From: JAFDZV01 sp966128725
Lineage (GTDB): Bacteria > Bacteroidota > Ignavibacteria > OLB7
Direction of reading: 5' to 3'
Length of the DNA: 46,799 nucleotides
Assembly (NCBI GenBank): GCA_966128725.1
Contig: CBHYLN010000023.1
Span: 1-46,799 of the forward strand
Of this stretch, positions 8,489-15,937 are shown one piece after another. The number at the start of each line of letters is the position of its first letter. Position 1 is the stretch's first letter. A model generated the notes under the pieces. It worked only from the letters and a program-made list of their open reading frames with translations, did not search any database and was not told where the DNA came from. The translations under genes and the position numbers were made by a program.

Positions 8489-9508
8489 TCAGAACTGTTC
8501 CAGCATGCGGATATCGTTTTCGTAGAACAGGCGAATGTCATCCAGACCAATGCGCAGAAGCTGCGTGCGCTCGATCCCCATGCCGAAGGCGTAACCGCTG
8601 TATATCTCGGGGTCGATTCCGCAATTGCGCAACACGTTGGGATGCACCATCCCGCAGCCGAGGATCTCCAGCCACCCCGTCTTCTTGCAAATCCGGCATC
8701 CCTCGCCATTGCAGATGAAACACGTGATGTCCATCTCGGCCGATGGTTCGGTGAACGGGAAGTACGAGTTCCTGAATCGGAGCTTGACATCGTCTCCGAA
8801 ATATGCCTTGGCGAACTCGAACAGCGTGCCCTTCAACTGCGCCATCGTTACGCCGCGATCGATGTACAGGCCTTCCACCTGATGGAACTCCGCCAGCGAT
8901 CGCGCCGATACGGCCTCGTTGCGAAACACGCGGCCCGGCATGATCGAACGGATCGGCGGCTTCTGCGATTGCATCACCCGTATCTGCACCGGTGAGGTAT
9001 GTGTCCGCAGCACGAGGTCATCACGACCCTCAGCCTTCACGAAGAACGTATCCTGCATGTCGCGGGCGGGATGGTCCGGCGCGAAGTTCAATGCCTCGAA
9101 GTTGTGATAATCGTCCTCGACAATCGGTCCGGTGGCAATGCTGAATCCCATCCGCGTGAAAATCTCCTCCATGCGTGCCTGGGCGCGCCGGATGGGATGT
9201 TCGTGGCCATGGTACAGCGTGCGCCCGGGCAGCGTAATGTCCTGCGCCGGCGCACCCGGTTTGCTGCTGCCGTGCAAGTCCTGCACGTTGGCGAACGCGG
9301 CTTCGGCGAATGTGCGAAGCTCGTTGAGTGCCTGGCCCACCTCGCGCTTGGCTTCCTTGGGCACCTCGCGCAGGCGATCGAACAGCGCGGCGATGGTGCC
9401 CTTGCGCACAAGATGGGTAAGGCGGAACTGCTCGGCATCGGCGGCTGCCGTTATGCCGGCTATGTCGCGTTCAATCCGCGACCGAAGTTCATGTATGGTA
9501 TCGAGCAT
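8489..9508 (-). CDS. pheS: Phenylalanine-tRNA ligase α subunit
   Basis: PheS is the catalytic α subunit of the (αβ)2 enzyme that charges tRNA-Phe. The 339-residue product is full length: an N-terminal coiled-coil tRNA-binding arm (residues 1-~95), then class II motifs including HPIRRAQARMEEIFTRMGF, FVKAEGRDDLVLRTHTSPVQIRVM, RVFRNEAVSARSLAEFHQVEGLYID (motif 2) and GMGIERTQLLRIGLDDIRLFYENDIRMLEQF (motif 3). A FICNGEGCRICKKTGWLEI Cys cluster, usual in many bacterial PheS, is present. The β-subunit gene pheT normally follows directly, but here queE does, so pheT must be elsewhere. A terminator lies between rplT and pheS, so pheS probably relies on read-through or its own promoter. Confidence 0.97.
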   Translation of the reverse strand: MLDTIHELRSRIERDIAGITAAADAEQFRLTHLVRKGTIAALFDRLREVPKEAKREVGQALNELRTFAEAAFANVQDLHGSSKPGAPAQDITLPGRTLYHGHEHPIRRAQARMEEIFTRMGFSIATGPIVEDDYHNFEALNFAPDHPARDMQDTFFVKAEGRDDLVLRTHTSPVQIRVMQSQKPPIRSIMPGRVFRNEAVSARSLAEFHQVEGLYIDRGVTMAQLKGTLFEFAKAYFGDDVKLRFRNSYFPFTEPSAEMDITCFICNGEGCRICKKTGWLEILGCGMVHPNVLRNCGIDPEIYSGYAFGMGIERTQLLRIGLDDIRLFYENDIRMLEQF

Positions 9509-9577
9509 CGTGAGTCTGCGTGTTTGGGCTCCGGTGCCTGCGCTACTGGCGCATGGCCGTTTGGCAACGTGAGGCTG

Positions 9578-9613
9578 AAAAATACGAATCCCCTCTTCGC
9601 ACGCGAAGAGGGG
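9578..9613 (-). terminator. Rho-independent terminator after rplT
   Basis: Read on the minus strand, an 11-bp inverted repeat (9613-9603 with 9600-9590, tight loop) is followed by a T-rich stretch containing T5 (complement of A5 at 9578-9582). It lies just after the rplT stop and separates infC-rpmI-rplT from pheS. Confidence 0.85.
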
Positions 9614-9643
9614 ACCGAGTGTAGATCAACGATGATCGGGTGC

Positions 9644-9991
9644 TCAGCTCTGCGCGTGCTGCACAATCATCGTAAACACCTCCGGCTGGTGCATGGCGAT
9701 TTCCGCCAACACCTTGCGGTTGATGCCGATGTTCTTCTTGTTCAGCGCATCAATCAGACGGCTGTACGTGGTGCCGTTGAGACGCGCCGCGGCATTGATA
9801 CGCACAATCCAGAGGCGGCGGAAGTTTCTCTTCTTCAGGCGACGATCGCGGTATGCGTGCGTCAGGCCCTTCTCAACATGATTCTTCGCGATTGTCCATA
9901 CGTTCTTACGCTCGCCCCAGTATCCTTTGGCAAGTTTCAGTACGCGGCGGCGGCGTTCGCGAGACGCGACCTTGTTCTTTGAACGTGGCAT
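9644..9991 (-). CDS. rplT: 50S ribosomal protein L20
   Basis: L20 is an early-assembly 23S rRNA-binding protein and, in many bacteria, the autoregulator of its own operon. The 115-residue product shows the full family pattern: MPRSKNKVASRERRRRVLKLAKGYWGERKNVWTIA at the N-terminus, YRDRRLKKRNFRRLWIVRINAAARLNGTTYSRLI in the centre and LNKKNIGINRKVLAEIA near the end. It follows rpmI, but with an unusually long 168-nt spacer (9992-10159). Confidence 0.98.
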   Translation of the reverse strand: MPRSKNKVASRERRRRVLKLAKGYWGERKNVWTIAKNHVEKGLTHAYRDRRLKKRNFRRLWIVRINAAARLNGTTYSRLIDALNKKNIGINRKVLAEIAMHQPEVFTMIVQHAQS

Positions 9992-10159
9992 GATGCTCCT
10001 TTACAGATTTTGTTGATGAAAATGCGCAGGCGAGTATCTGTGCGGCTCAATGCCGTCGCCCGAAAGGCCTCGGTGTTCCGTCCCGAAGGGACAGGGCCCC
10101 GAATGCCCGGGCACATCGCCGTGCGCGAGTGTTGCGATAGCGTAGCGTATGCCGGGGGA

Positions 10160-10354
10160 TTACATTCCCAACATGCGCTTGATACGCGGCTCGTCCACCG
10201 AACCGACGATATCGGCCTTACGGAGCTGACGCAGACGCTTCGGCGCCTTCTTCGTAAGGATGTGGCTGCGATTTGCCTTCTCGTGCTTCAAGCGCCCTGA
10301 GGCGGTCACCTTGAAGCGCTTCGCAGCCGACTTCACAGTCTTCAGCTTCGGCAT
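10160..10354 (-). CDS. rpmI: 50S ribosomal protein L35
   Basis: The 64-residue product is a normal-length L35: MPKLKTVKSAAKRFKVTASGRLKHEKANRSHILTKKAPKRLRQLRK. AAGGAG lies 8 nt upstream of ATG 10354. The reading frame continues upstream to 10477 but that leader is not conserved and overlaps an attenuator-like hairpin. L35 sits in the canonical order infC-rpmI-rplT. Confidence 0.97.
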   Translation of the reverse strand: MPKLKTVKSAAKRFKVTASGRLKHEKANRSHILTKKAPKRLRQLRKADIVGSVDEPRIKRMLGM

Positions 10355-10407
10355 GAAAAGCTCCTTCGCTTCGATTGATGTATGATACAGTGAGAACTTC
10401 TTCGAAG

Positions 10408-10464
10408 AAAAAGCCGGCGTGCTGCCACGGGCTCCCATTGCGGGAGAGCCGTGCGCTGGCCGGC
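10408..10464 (-). terminator. Attenuator-like hairpin between infC and rpmI
   Basis: On the minus strand, outer GCCGGC arms (10464-10459 and 10418-10413) enclose a CACGG-CTCTCCC...GGGAGCCCGTG stem (10453-10442 with 10436-10426, one bulge, 5-nt loop). The structure is followed directly by T5 (10412-10408). It has the form of an intrinsic terminator but lies inside the ribosomal-protein operon, so partial termination or regulated attenuation is more likely than complete stop. Confidence 0.55.
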
Positions 10465-10486
10465 CGATACGTTGCAATTACAGGGA

Positions 10487-11050
10487 TTACACGGCCTTCT
10501 TCTTCTTGTTGACATCAGGCGCTAGAATCAACGACATGTTTCTGCCGTCCATTCGAATTGCCTGATCCACCTTCGAATCGTCAACCAGGGCCTCGATGAT
10601 CTTCTCGAGAAGCTCACGACCAACTTCCTGGTGACCCATTTCGCGGCCTCGGAACACAACGGTGAACTTCACCTTGTGGCCCTCGCCGAGAAACTCCTTG
10701 GCATGCCGTGTCTTGAAATCAACATCATGGCTGTCGGTACGCGGGTGAAGCCGCACTTCCTTCAGCTGCTGCTGGTGTTGATTCTTCCGCTGCGTTTTAT
10801 CGCGCTTCTGTTGCTCGTACTTGAACTTGCCGAAGTCGATAATCTTGCAGACAGGCGGGTTCGCCTGCGGAGCAATCTCGACCAGATCCAGTTCGCGATC
10901 CATGGCAAGCTGCAACGCCTCGCGAGAGGACATTACACCGAGCTGTTCACCGGCTTCGTCCACAACGCGCACGCGCGGTGCACGAATCTCTCTGTTGACG
11001 CGCTGCTGTTGCTGCCGCGCGTTGTTACCTTGTGGCTGATTCCGTAGTAT
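10487..11050 (-). CDS. infC: Translation initiation factor IF-3 (AUA start)
   Basis: IF-3 binds the 30S subunit and enforces fidelity of start-codon selection. The body is unmistakable: VNREIRAPRVRVVDEAGEQLGVMSSREAL, LDLVEIAPQANPPVCKIIDFGKFKYEQQK, KEVRLHPRTDSHDVDFKTRHAKEFL, KVKFTVVFRGREMGH and the C-terminal IRMDGRNMSLILAP. No ATG, GTG or TTG exists in a suitable place. The only codon with a proper SD is ATA at 11050-11048, preceded by AGGAG (11062-11058) with a 7-nt spacer, giving 187 residues. infC genes are known for rare starts (AUU, sometimes AUA or AUC) that make IF-3 repress its own translation. The upstream ATG at 11239 would read through the promoter and divergent ispE start. First gene of infC-rpmI-rplT. 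Confidence 0.93.
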   Translation of the reverse strand: MLRNQPQGNNARQQQQRVNREIRAPRVRVVDEAGEQLGVMSSREALQLAMDRELDLVEIAPQANPPVCKIIDFGKFKYEQQKRDKTQRKNQHQQQLKEVRLHPRTDSHDVDFKTRHAKEFLGEGHKVKFTVVFRGREMGHQEVGRELLEKIIEALVDDSKVDQAIRMDGRNMSLILAPDVNKKKKAV

Positions 11051-11057
11051 GGCGCTA

Positions 11058-11062
11058 CTCCT
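11058..11062 (-). promoter_or_regulatory. Shine-Dalgarno that fixes the AUA start of infC
   Basis: AGGAG on the minus strand stands 7 nt before the ATA at 11050. It is the only ribosome-binding site near the 5' end of the conserved IF-3 coding region and so decides the start. Confidence 0.8.
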
Positions 11063-11115
11063 GAAGTGATCGAGAATAGAGAACGACTCGTGCGCATTAC
11101 TGCACGAAAAGAGTG

Positions 11116-11146
11116 CAAAACTACAACGCGCGATCGCCAGATCAAA
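11116..11146 (-). promoter_or_regulatory. Promoter of the infC-rpmI-rplT operon
   Basis: On the minus strand TTTG (11146-11143), a 19-bp spacer and TAGTTTTG (11123-11116) match the Bacteroidota housekeeping consensus TTTG-N19-TANNTTTG exactly. Predicted transcription start is near 11111, giving a leader of about 60 nt to the AUA start. A small dyad (TGCAC-N7-GTGCA, 11101-11117) overlaps the start region. Confidence 0.7.
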
Positions 11147-11181
11147 GCGCACGGCGTGCAGAATTTGCCCGTCGATACCCG

Positions 11182-12102
11182 ATGACACATGCAACAGTGA
11201 TGCTGCCAACCAGCCAAAATGATTCGGCCGCCCTGTCACAGCCCGTTCTCCGGCTTCGCGCGCCGGCGAAAATCAATCTCGGTCTGGAAGTGCTCCGCCG
11301 AAGAAGTGATGGATATCACGATCTCAACACGGCTTTTGCGGCCCTGGATCTGCACGACTCCATAACGCTTGCCAGGCGTGATGATGGCCAGATCAAGCTT
11401 TCGGTTGTCGGCAACCCGGAACTTGGCTCGGACGCGTCCAATCTATGCGTGAGGGCGGCGTTGGCGCTTCGGGATCATGTTGGTGACAGGACTCTGGGGC
11501 TTGAAATCGAGCTGGAAAAGCGGATACCGATTGGCGCGGGGCTGGGTGGGGGCAGCTCCGATGCCGCCGGGGTGTTGAAGGGGGCCGCGGCGCTGTGGGG
11601 GGTGGATGTAGGCAACGGTGAACTATCTGGACTGGCGTCGGCGCTGGGTTCGGATGTTCCGTTCTTTCTGCGGGCCGGCCTTGCAATCGCCGGATCGCGG
11701 GGCGAAACGTTGAACCCGGTGGACTTGACCCTGCCGTTCGCGGTTCTGCTGGTAAATCCGGGGATTCATATCGCAACGCCGTGGGCCTATCAGCAGGTCG
11801 CGCGGAACTCCGATCGGCCTGCGACCGATCTGGAGCTGATCCTGCGCCGTGGAGTGCTTAATCCGGAAATCCTTCGGGCGGAACTCGTGAATGATTTCGA
11901 GCCGGCTATGTTCGGCCACTATCCACAGTTGGCGCGGATCAAGGAACGTCTGTATGATGCGGGGGCGGTGTTTGCGCTGATGTCGGGCAGCGGGTCGACG
12001 ATGTTCGGGCTGTTTGGCACGGCAGCCGAAGCGACCGCTGCTGCGCTGGAGTTTGCACCGTATTGGACCTGTGTCACCCTTCCCGATGTTACCGGCCAAT
12101 AG
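11182..12102 (+). CDS. ispE: 4-diphosphocytidyl-2-C-methyl-D-erythritol kinase
   Basis: IspE phosphorylates CDP-methylerythritol in the MEP pathway to isoprenoids. The product is a GHMP kinase: LRAPAKINLGLEVLRRRSDGYHDLNTAFAALDL with the PAKINL motif near the N-terminus, the ATP loop PIGAGLGGGSSDAAGVL, a central ALGSDVPFFL and the C-terminal ALMSGSGSTMFGLF. Length from ATG 11182 is 306 residues. ATG 11200 is an equally possible start, and neither has a good SD; the frame is open to 11113 but that part overlaps the infC promoter. The gene is divergent from infC. Confidence 0.93.
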   Translation: MTHATVMLPTSQNDSAALSQPVLRLRAPAKINLGLEVLRRRSDGYHDLNTAFAALDLHDSITLARRDDGQIKLSVVGNPELGSDASNLCVRAALALRDHVGDRTLGLEIELEKRIPIGAGLGGGSSDAAGVLKGAAALWGVDVGNGELSGLASALGSDVPFFLRAGLAIAGSRGETLNPVDLTLPFAVLLVNPGIHIATPWAYQQVARNSDRPATDLELILRRGVLNPEILRAELVNDFEPAMFGHYPQLARIKERLYDAGAVFALMSGSGSTMFGLFGTAAEATAAALEFAPYWTCVTLPDVTGQ

Positions 12103-12136
12103 TTGAAATGGCGTTGATGCCAGAACGTGGGCGACT

Positions 12137-13027
12137 TCAGGCGTCGTCGGACGTGTCCGTGGTTGGCCTGTATCGCAGCGGTGGCACTGCCTGTATGGGC
12201 GGATGGAAGGCGGCCGGGCGTATGGGAATGTTGACAATCGGGATTGGAAACTGAACAACGAAGTTCGGGTCAACGCTGCCAACGTCCACGCGTTCGCTGA
12301 GGCGCTTGCGCGACGGTATCACCATCCGGGCCATAAGGGCCGAATCCTGCCATCGTCCCTCTCGCACCGCATCAAGACGCCTCTTGAGAACCGCCTTATC
12401 GAATTCGTATATTGGGCGTGAGTTTGGTCCAGCAGCCGTGTCGGCAAATGCGACCACACGTGCGGGCGAGCCGCCATGAACAAAAACCACCGTTCCCATT
12501 GGAACCACGCCAAAGAGTTTCGCGCCGGTTTCATTGCTGATCCGGACACATCCGTGTGATGACACGCGCCGGCCTAGGAATCGGTAATACGAACGGCCGT
12601 CCAGTCCGTGAAAGCCTATGCCGCCATCGAAGCCCATCCAATAGTTCAAGTACACCTGGAACTGTTCGGAAAGTGTCTTCTTGGCCTTCGATTGAATCGT
12701 GAATATACCCTGGCGGGTGGCGATTCCGTCCAGAATCGCTGGATTTCCAGTTGAGCAAGGGTAGCGTTCAACACGCCCGCTACGGAAGTGCTGGTAGATC
12801 ATCTGGTGATCGAGGCGGATCTCCAGGAAGGTGCTGTCGGCAACAAACAGTGTGTCGCGCAGCTTCGCGAACCACGGTTGATAGCCTTTGGTGGCCGCAT
12901 AAAGCCCAGGTTGCGCGACGTTCAGTACAATAAGGAAGTAACCGACTGCAATAGCCGGGAGTATACGAGCAACACCGCGAAGTAGAACCTTGCGCCTGTT
13001 CACTGCCTTCTTCCAAGAATTGTACAC
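12137..13027 (-). CDS. L,D-transpeptidase with N-terminal membrane anchor
   Basis: YkuD-domain L,D-transpeptidases make 3-3 peptidoglycan cross-links or attach proteins to the wall. Residues 15-40 are a hydrophobic signal-anchor. The catalytic domain (about 65-180) shows LEIRLDHQMIYQHF, PCSTGNPA, TRQGIFTIQSK, GIGFHGLDG (His 140) and the signature SSHGCVRISNETGAKLF with catalytic Cys 160. The C-terminal ~100 residues are Pro/Arg-rich and unrecognised. The GTG at 13027 has no SD; an in-frame TTG at 13048 has TTGGAG 7 nt upstream and is a good alternative, adding 7 residues. Its end lies 34 bp from the convergent ispE. Confidence 0.88.
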   Translation of the reverse strand: MYNSWKKAVNRRKVLLRGVARILPAIAVGYFLIVLNVAQPGLYAATKGYQPWFAKLRDTLFVADSTFLEIRLDHQMIYQHFRSGRVERYPCSTGNPAILDGIATRQGIFTIQSKAKKTLSEQFQVYLNYWMGFDGGIGFHGLDGRSYYRFLGRRVSSHGCVRISNETGAKLFGVVPMGTVVFVHGGSPARVVAFADTAAGPNSRPIYEFDKAVLKRRLDAVREGRWQDSALMARMVIPSRKRLSERVDVGSVDPNFVVQFPIPIVNIPIRPAAFHPPIQAVPPLRYRPTTDTSDDA

Positions 13028-13048
13028 ACTTCCAGGAACCGAACATAC

Positions 13049-13601
13049 AAAATACGCTCCAACCGGATGAACGGTTCCCTGGCAGGCTATGTTATGTGGC
13101 GATGGCGATTGGCGTCATCTATATGTGGGTTGCCGTCGTATAACCCAACAGGCTGCAGGGTGACGATTCGTTGCCACAAGCGTGAACAATGGAGGCGAAA
13201 ATGGCACGGGGCGTGATCAATTGTCACGAAGAGACAGTGATTTGTATGTAAAGTGTTGCATTCGTTAAAGTTTTTGTTGAAGTTTGGGACAAGTTTAAGT
13301 GGCGCATCTATGTTGGTAGCAGTGACGTGAGTGATGCCGGATGGTGGATGGAGCGTCCATCCAGATAAAAATTCGGCGCGGTGAGGTCGGATGTTCAACG
13401 AACTCGGTGATGGGATGTCGCAATGATTACAGCTCTGTAATGCGAATGCGGTCGAGTGCCGAACGCAAGCAAAACATGCAGGCGAGCGGCGCGTCTATGC
13501 TCAAGACCAGTTTGGCACGGAAATGGAATTGCATTTCGATTACAGGTTGTTAAGATTAGCGAGTGAATAAGGAACCGCTTGTAGATGCACGAGGTACTGC
13601 C
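13049..13601. other. Long divergent intergenic region with several inverted repeats
   Basis: About 550 bp without a convincing gene, less GC-rich than its flanks. It contains CGTGA-N7-TCACG (13212-13228), a perfect 8-bp dyad TGGATGGA-GCG-TCCATCCA (13345-13363) and ATTACAG-CT-CTGTAAT (13426-13441). No complete consensus promoter was found. The short frames on both strands show no protein-like pattern. Confidence 0.5.
13426..13441. promoter_or_regulatory. Operator-like inverted repeat upstream of the SRPBCC gene
   Basis: ATTACAG and CTGTAAT form a 7-bp perfect dyad separated by 2 nt, about 160 bp before the SRPBCC gene. The size fits a dimeric helix-turn-helix regulator site, but no regulator gene is adjacent. 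Confidence 0.35.
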
Positions 13602-14189
13602 ATGAACTACACGTATAAGTATCCTACGAAGGTTCAGAGTATCAATGGACGGCGTTATGGCCACATCCATATCGCCGAGGATCATCTGAACCAGACACAC
13701 AACGAGCTGTTGAATCGGCTCGACGTACCCGAGAAGACGATTGCCGTACAGGTTGAGGTTAATGCCCCGAAGGACCGTGTCTGGGAGGCAGCGGCCGGAT
13801 CGGTGACCACGTTCTTCTCACATCATCCAATTTTTGCCGGCCTTACCCATCTGAACTCCCTCAGATCAGATGAAGGCGGCCGATTTGTGATCCACAGGAC
13901 GATCAATGGCTGCATCTTCGACCGCATGGGCGAAGTGCTGATCGACATCCCGTATTCGCAATACACAGTAAGCGACGTCGAAATCGCCGACCCCAGCGTA
14001 AGCGGATTCTTCCCGTCGCTGTACACCGTCAAGGTCGATGAGCACCCTGATGATCCGCACAAGACCGTTGTGCTTCTGATGTACACGATGCTTGGCGTGG
14101 CCCATCCGTGGGCGCTGGGGGTGCTGGCGTATCAAGCGAACGGTATCAAGCACCAGGCCGAGCACATCGAGGACCGTGATACCGAGTGA
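13602..14189 (+). CDS. SRPBCC-fold (START/Bet v1-like) protein
   Basis: The 195-residue product has the polyketide-cyclase/SRPBCC pattern: VQVEVNAPKDRVWEAAAGSVTTFFSHHPIFAGLTHL, a GGRFVIHRTINGCIFDRMGEVLIDIPYSQYTVSD strand series and a C-terminal helix ALGVLAYQANGIKHQAEHIE. The fold makes a hydrophobic ligand pocket; substrate unknown. There is no signal peptide, so it is likely cytoplasmic. ATG 13602 is preceded by CGAGG with a 7-nt spacer and was chosen over a GTG at 13563 without an SD. It is monocistronic with a terminator downstream. Confidence 0.78.
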   Translation: MNYTYKYPTKVQSINGRRYGHIHIAEDHLNQTHNELLNRLDVPEKTIAVQVEVNAPKDRVWEAAAGSVTTFFSHHPIFAGLTHLNSLRSDEGGRFVIHRTINGCIFDRMGEVLIDIPYSQYTVSDVEIADPSVSGFFPSLYTVKVDEHPDDPHKTVVLLMYTMLGVAHPWALGVLAYQANGIKHQAEHIEDRDTE

Positions 14190-14240
14190 CCGCGGGTATC
14201 GCTCGAAGCGTTGATCCCAACCAGATGATGCCATGTTCAC

Positions 14241-14280
14241 CAAACGCCCGGGCGCCAATGCGGCCCGGGCGTTTGTGTTG
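14241..14280 (+). terminator. Intrinsic terminator after the SRPBCC gene
   Basis: A perfect 13-bp inverted repeat (14241-14253 with 14263-14275, 9-nt loop) ends in GTTTGTGTTG. The same GC-rich stem and TTTGTTG-type tail recurs at 28186-28220, so this looks like the usual terminator form here. Confidence 0.75.
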
Positions 14281-14414
14281 ATGGTGGTGCCTGCCGAATG
14301 TTACGTTCTCTTATCGGCAATCACCGTAAGGTTCCCTATGTTAAACGGCTGCGGCGGCACTTGTGGTAGCAAGGCGGCCCGAAACATCGACTACGAAACC
14401 CACTGAGAGCCAAT

Positions 14415-15548
14415 ATGGGATCGTTGGATACATCGTCACCGGAAACCCGGATTACAGAGGAACAGGTGCGCGCCGCGCTGGCGGGCATTATCGACCCCGA
14501 TCTGCGGCGCGATATCGTCTCGCTTGGGTTTGTGAAGGAAGTTGCCATCGATGGTGCCCACGTGCGCACCACGATTGAGCTGACTACACCTGCCTGCCCG
14601 GTGAAGGACCAGATGCGCGAGCAGGCCGAGCGCCTGATACGTGAGCTTGGGGCAACCAGCGTTGATGTGGCGATGACCGCACGAGTTACGTCGAGCGGGG
14701 GCGAGCGCCGCAACACCGTGATGCCCGGCGTAAAGAACACGATTGCCGTTGCGTCGGGCAAGGGCGGCGTTGGCAAGTCCACCGTTGCGGCCAACCTGGC
14801 CGTTGCCTTGGCGATGGATGGAAGCAAGGTTGGATTGATCGATGCCGACATCTACGGGCCTTCGGTGCCGCTGATGTTCGGGTTGGCAAATCAGCGGCCG
14901 ATGATGTTCCAAAACGCCGAGGGCGAGCGCCGACTGGTTCCGCTGACGGCTCATGGTGTCAGTGTCATGTCGATCGGCTTTCTCGTCGATCCCGATCAGG
15001 CCGTGATCTGGCGCGGGCCAATGGCCTCCGGAGCCTTGAAGCAATTCATGTCGGAAGTGGAGTGGGGCGAGCTGGATTATCTGATCTTCGACATGCCCCC
15101 CGGTACGGGCGACATTCAGCTCACGCTGACACAGACCATTCCGCTCTCGGGCGCCGTGATCGTCACGACTCCTCAGGATGTTGCGCTTGCCGATGCGCGC
15201 AAGGGGCTGGCGATGTTCTCCAAGGTGCAGGTTCCGGTGCTGGGCCTGATCGAAAACATGAGCTACTTCATAGCGCCGGATACAGGCGCGCGTTATGATA
15301 TCTTCGCGCATGGTGGTGGCGCGATTGCCGCGGCCGAAATGGGCGTGCCCTTCCTTGGCGAGATTCCCATCGTGATGGAAATGCGCATGGGGGGCGACGA
15401 AGGCGTGCCGTTTGTTGTGCGGAATCCGGAGTCGGAGCAGGCGGCGGGGATTCGTTCGCTTGCTCGGGCGCTGGCCGCCCAGGTTTCGATCAACAATCTT
15501 GCGCAGGCCGCATCGGCGCCGGTGCAGATCGTACTCAACAATCAGTAG
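14415..15548 (+). CDS. mrp: Mrp/NBP35-family ATP-binding iron-sulfur carrier protein
   Basis: Mrp/ApbC proteins are P-loop ATPases that carry and deliver Fe-S clusters. The 377-residue product has an N-terminal MIP18/DUF59 domain (residues 12-~95, including ELTTPACPVKDQM), then the deviant Walker A GKGGVGKST at 115-123, LIDADIYGPSVPLMFGL, IWRGPMASGALKQF, YLIFDMPPGTGDIQLTL and LGLIENMSYF. After ENMSYF the family usually has the CxxC pair that binds a bridging cluster; here the sequence is IAPDTGARYDIF with no cysteine. It is followed 15 bp later by an Nfu-like gene, which fits a shared role in cluster assembly. Confidence 0.93.
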   Translation: MGSLDTSSPETRITEEQVRAALAGIIDPDLRRDIVSLGFVKEVAIDGAHVRTTIELTTPACPVKDQMREQAERLIRELGATSVDVAMTARVTSSGGERRNTVMPGVKNTIAVASGKGGVGKSTVAANLAVALAMDGSKVGLIDADIYGPSVPLMFGLANQRPMMFQNAEGERRLVPLTAHGVSVMSIGFLVDPDQAVIWRGPMASGALKQFMSEVEWGELDYLIFDMPPGTGDIQLTLTQTIPLSGAVIVTTPQDVALADARKGLAMFSKVQVPVLGLIENMSYFIAPDTGARYDIFAHGGGAIAAAEMGVPFLGEIPIVMEMRMGGDEGVPFVVRNPESEQAAGIRSLARALAAQVSINNLAQAASAPVQIVLNNQ

Positions 15549-15563
15549 CAGCATTGCGCGCTC

Positions 15564-15842
15564 ATGAACGCAACCGATGCGCCCGCTTCCGAACAACAGG
15601 CAAACGAGCCCGACCTCGACCAGCGGATTCTCGAGGCCATTGCATTCATCCGTCCGTACCTGCAAAAGGATGGCGGTGACATCGAGTTCGTGCGATTCGA
15701 AAGTGAGACCCGCACATGCGAAGTGCGGATGGTGGGCGCATGCGAACACTGCGCGCTTGCAATACTAACGCTGCGCGCCGGCGTCGAGCAGGCGCTGGTG
15801 TGGCGCGTGCCGGAGATCCGCCGTGTTGAGCGTGTGAAGTAG
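15564..15842 (+). CDS. NifU C-terminal-domain (Nfu-like) iron-sulfur scaffold protein
   Basis: The 92-residue product is a single Nfu domain: LDQRILEAIAFIRPYLQKDGGDIEFVRFE, then VRMVGACEHCALAILTLRAGVEQAL with the CxxC that holds a 4Fe-4S cluster at the dimer interface. In most members the motif is CxxCPxSxxTL; here the residues after CEHC are ALAILTL. A ~15-residue acidic N-terminal leader precedes it. It starts 15 bp after mrp and is almost certainly cotranscribed with it. Confidence 0.9.
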   Translation: MNATDAPASEQQANEPDLDQRILEAIAFIRPYLQKDGGDIEFVRFESETRTCEVRMVGACEHCALAILTLRAGVEQALVWRVPEIRRVERVK

Positions 15843-15937
15843 CAAGGGGCGCGGAATCCATCCCTCTTCATCGTGCCCGACCAATCACGCCCGGAAGCCG
15901 TGCGGGCGCGCCAGGCCATCTTCGGTTTCTGAGCCCG

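Noticed and set aside
11051..11239. ATG 11239 as the infC start
   Set aside because: It would place the start inside the divergent ispE coding region and read through the consensus promoter and the SD of the AUA start; the added 63 residues are not IF-3-like.
14436..15749. 437-codon minus-strand frame across mrp and nfu
   Set aside because: Antisense shadow; mrp and nfu have clear family motifs on the plus strand.
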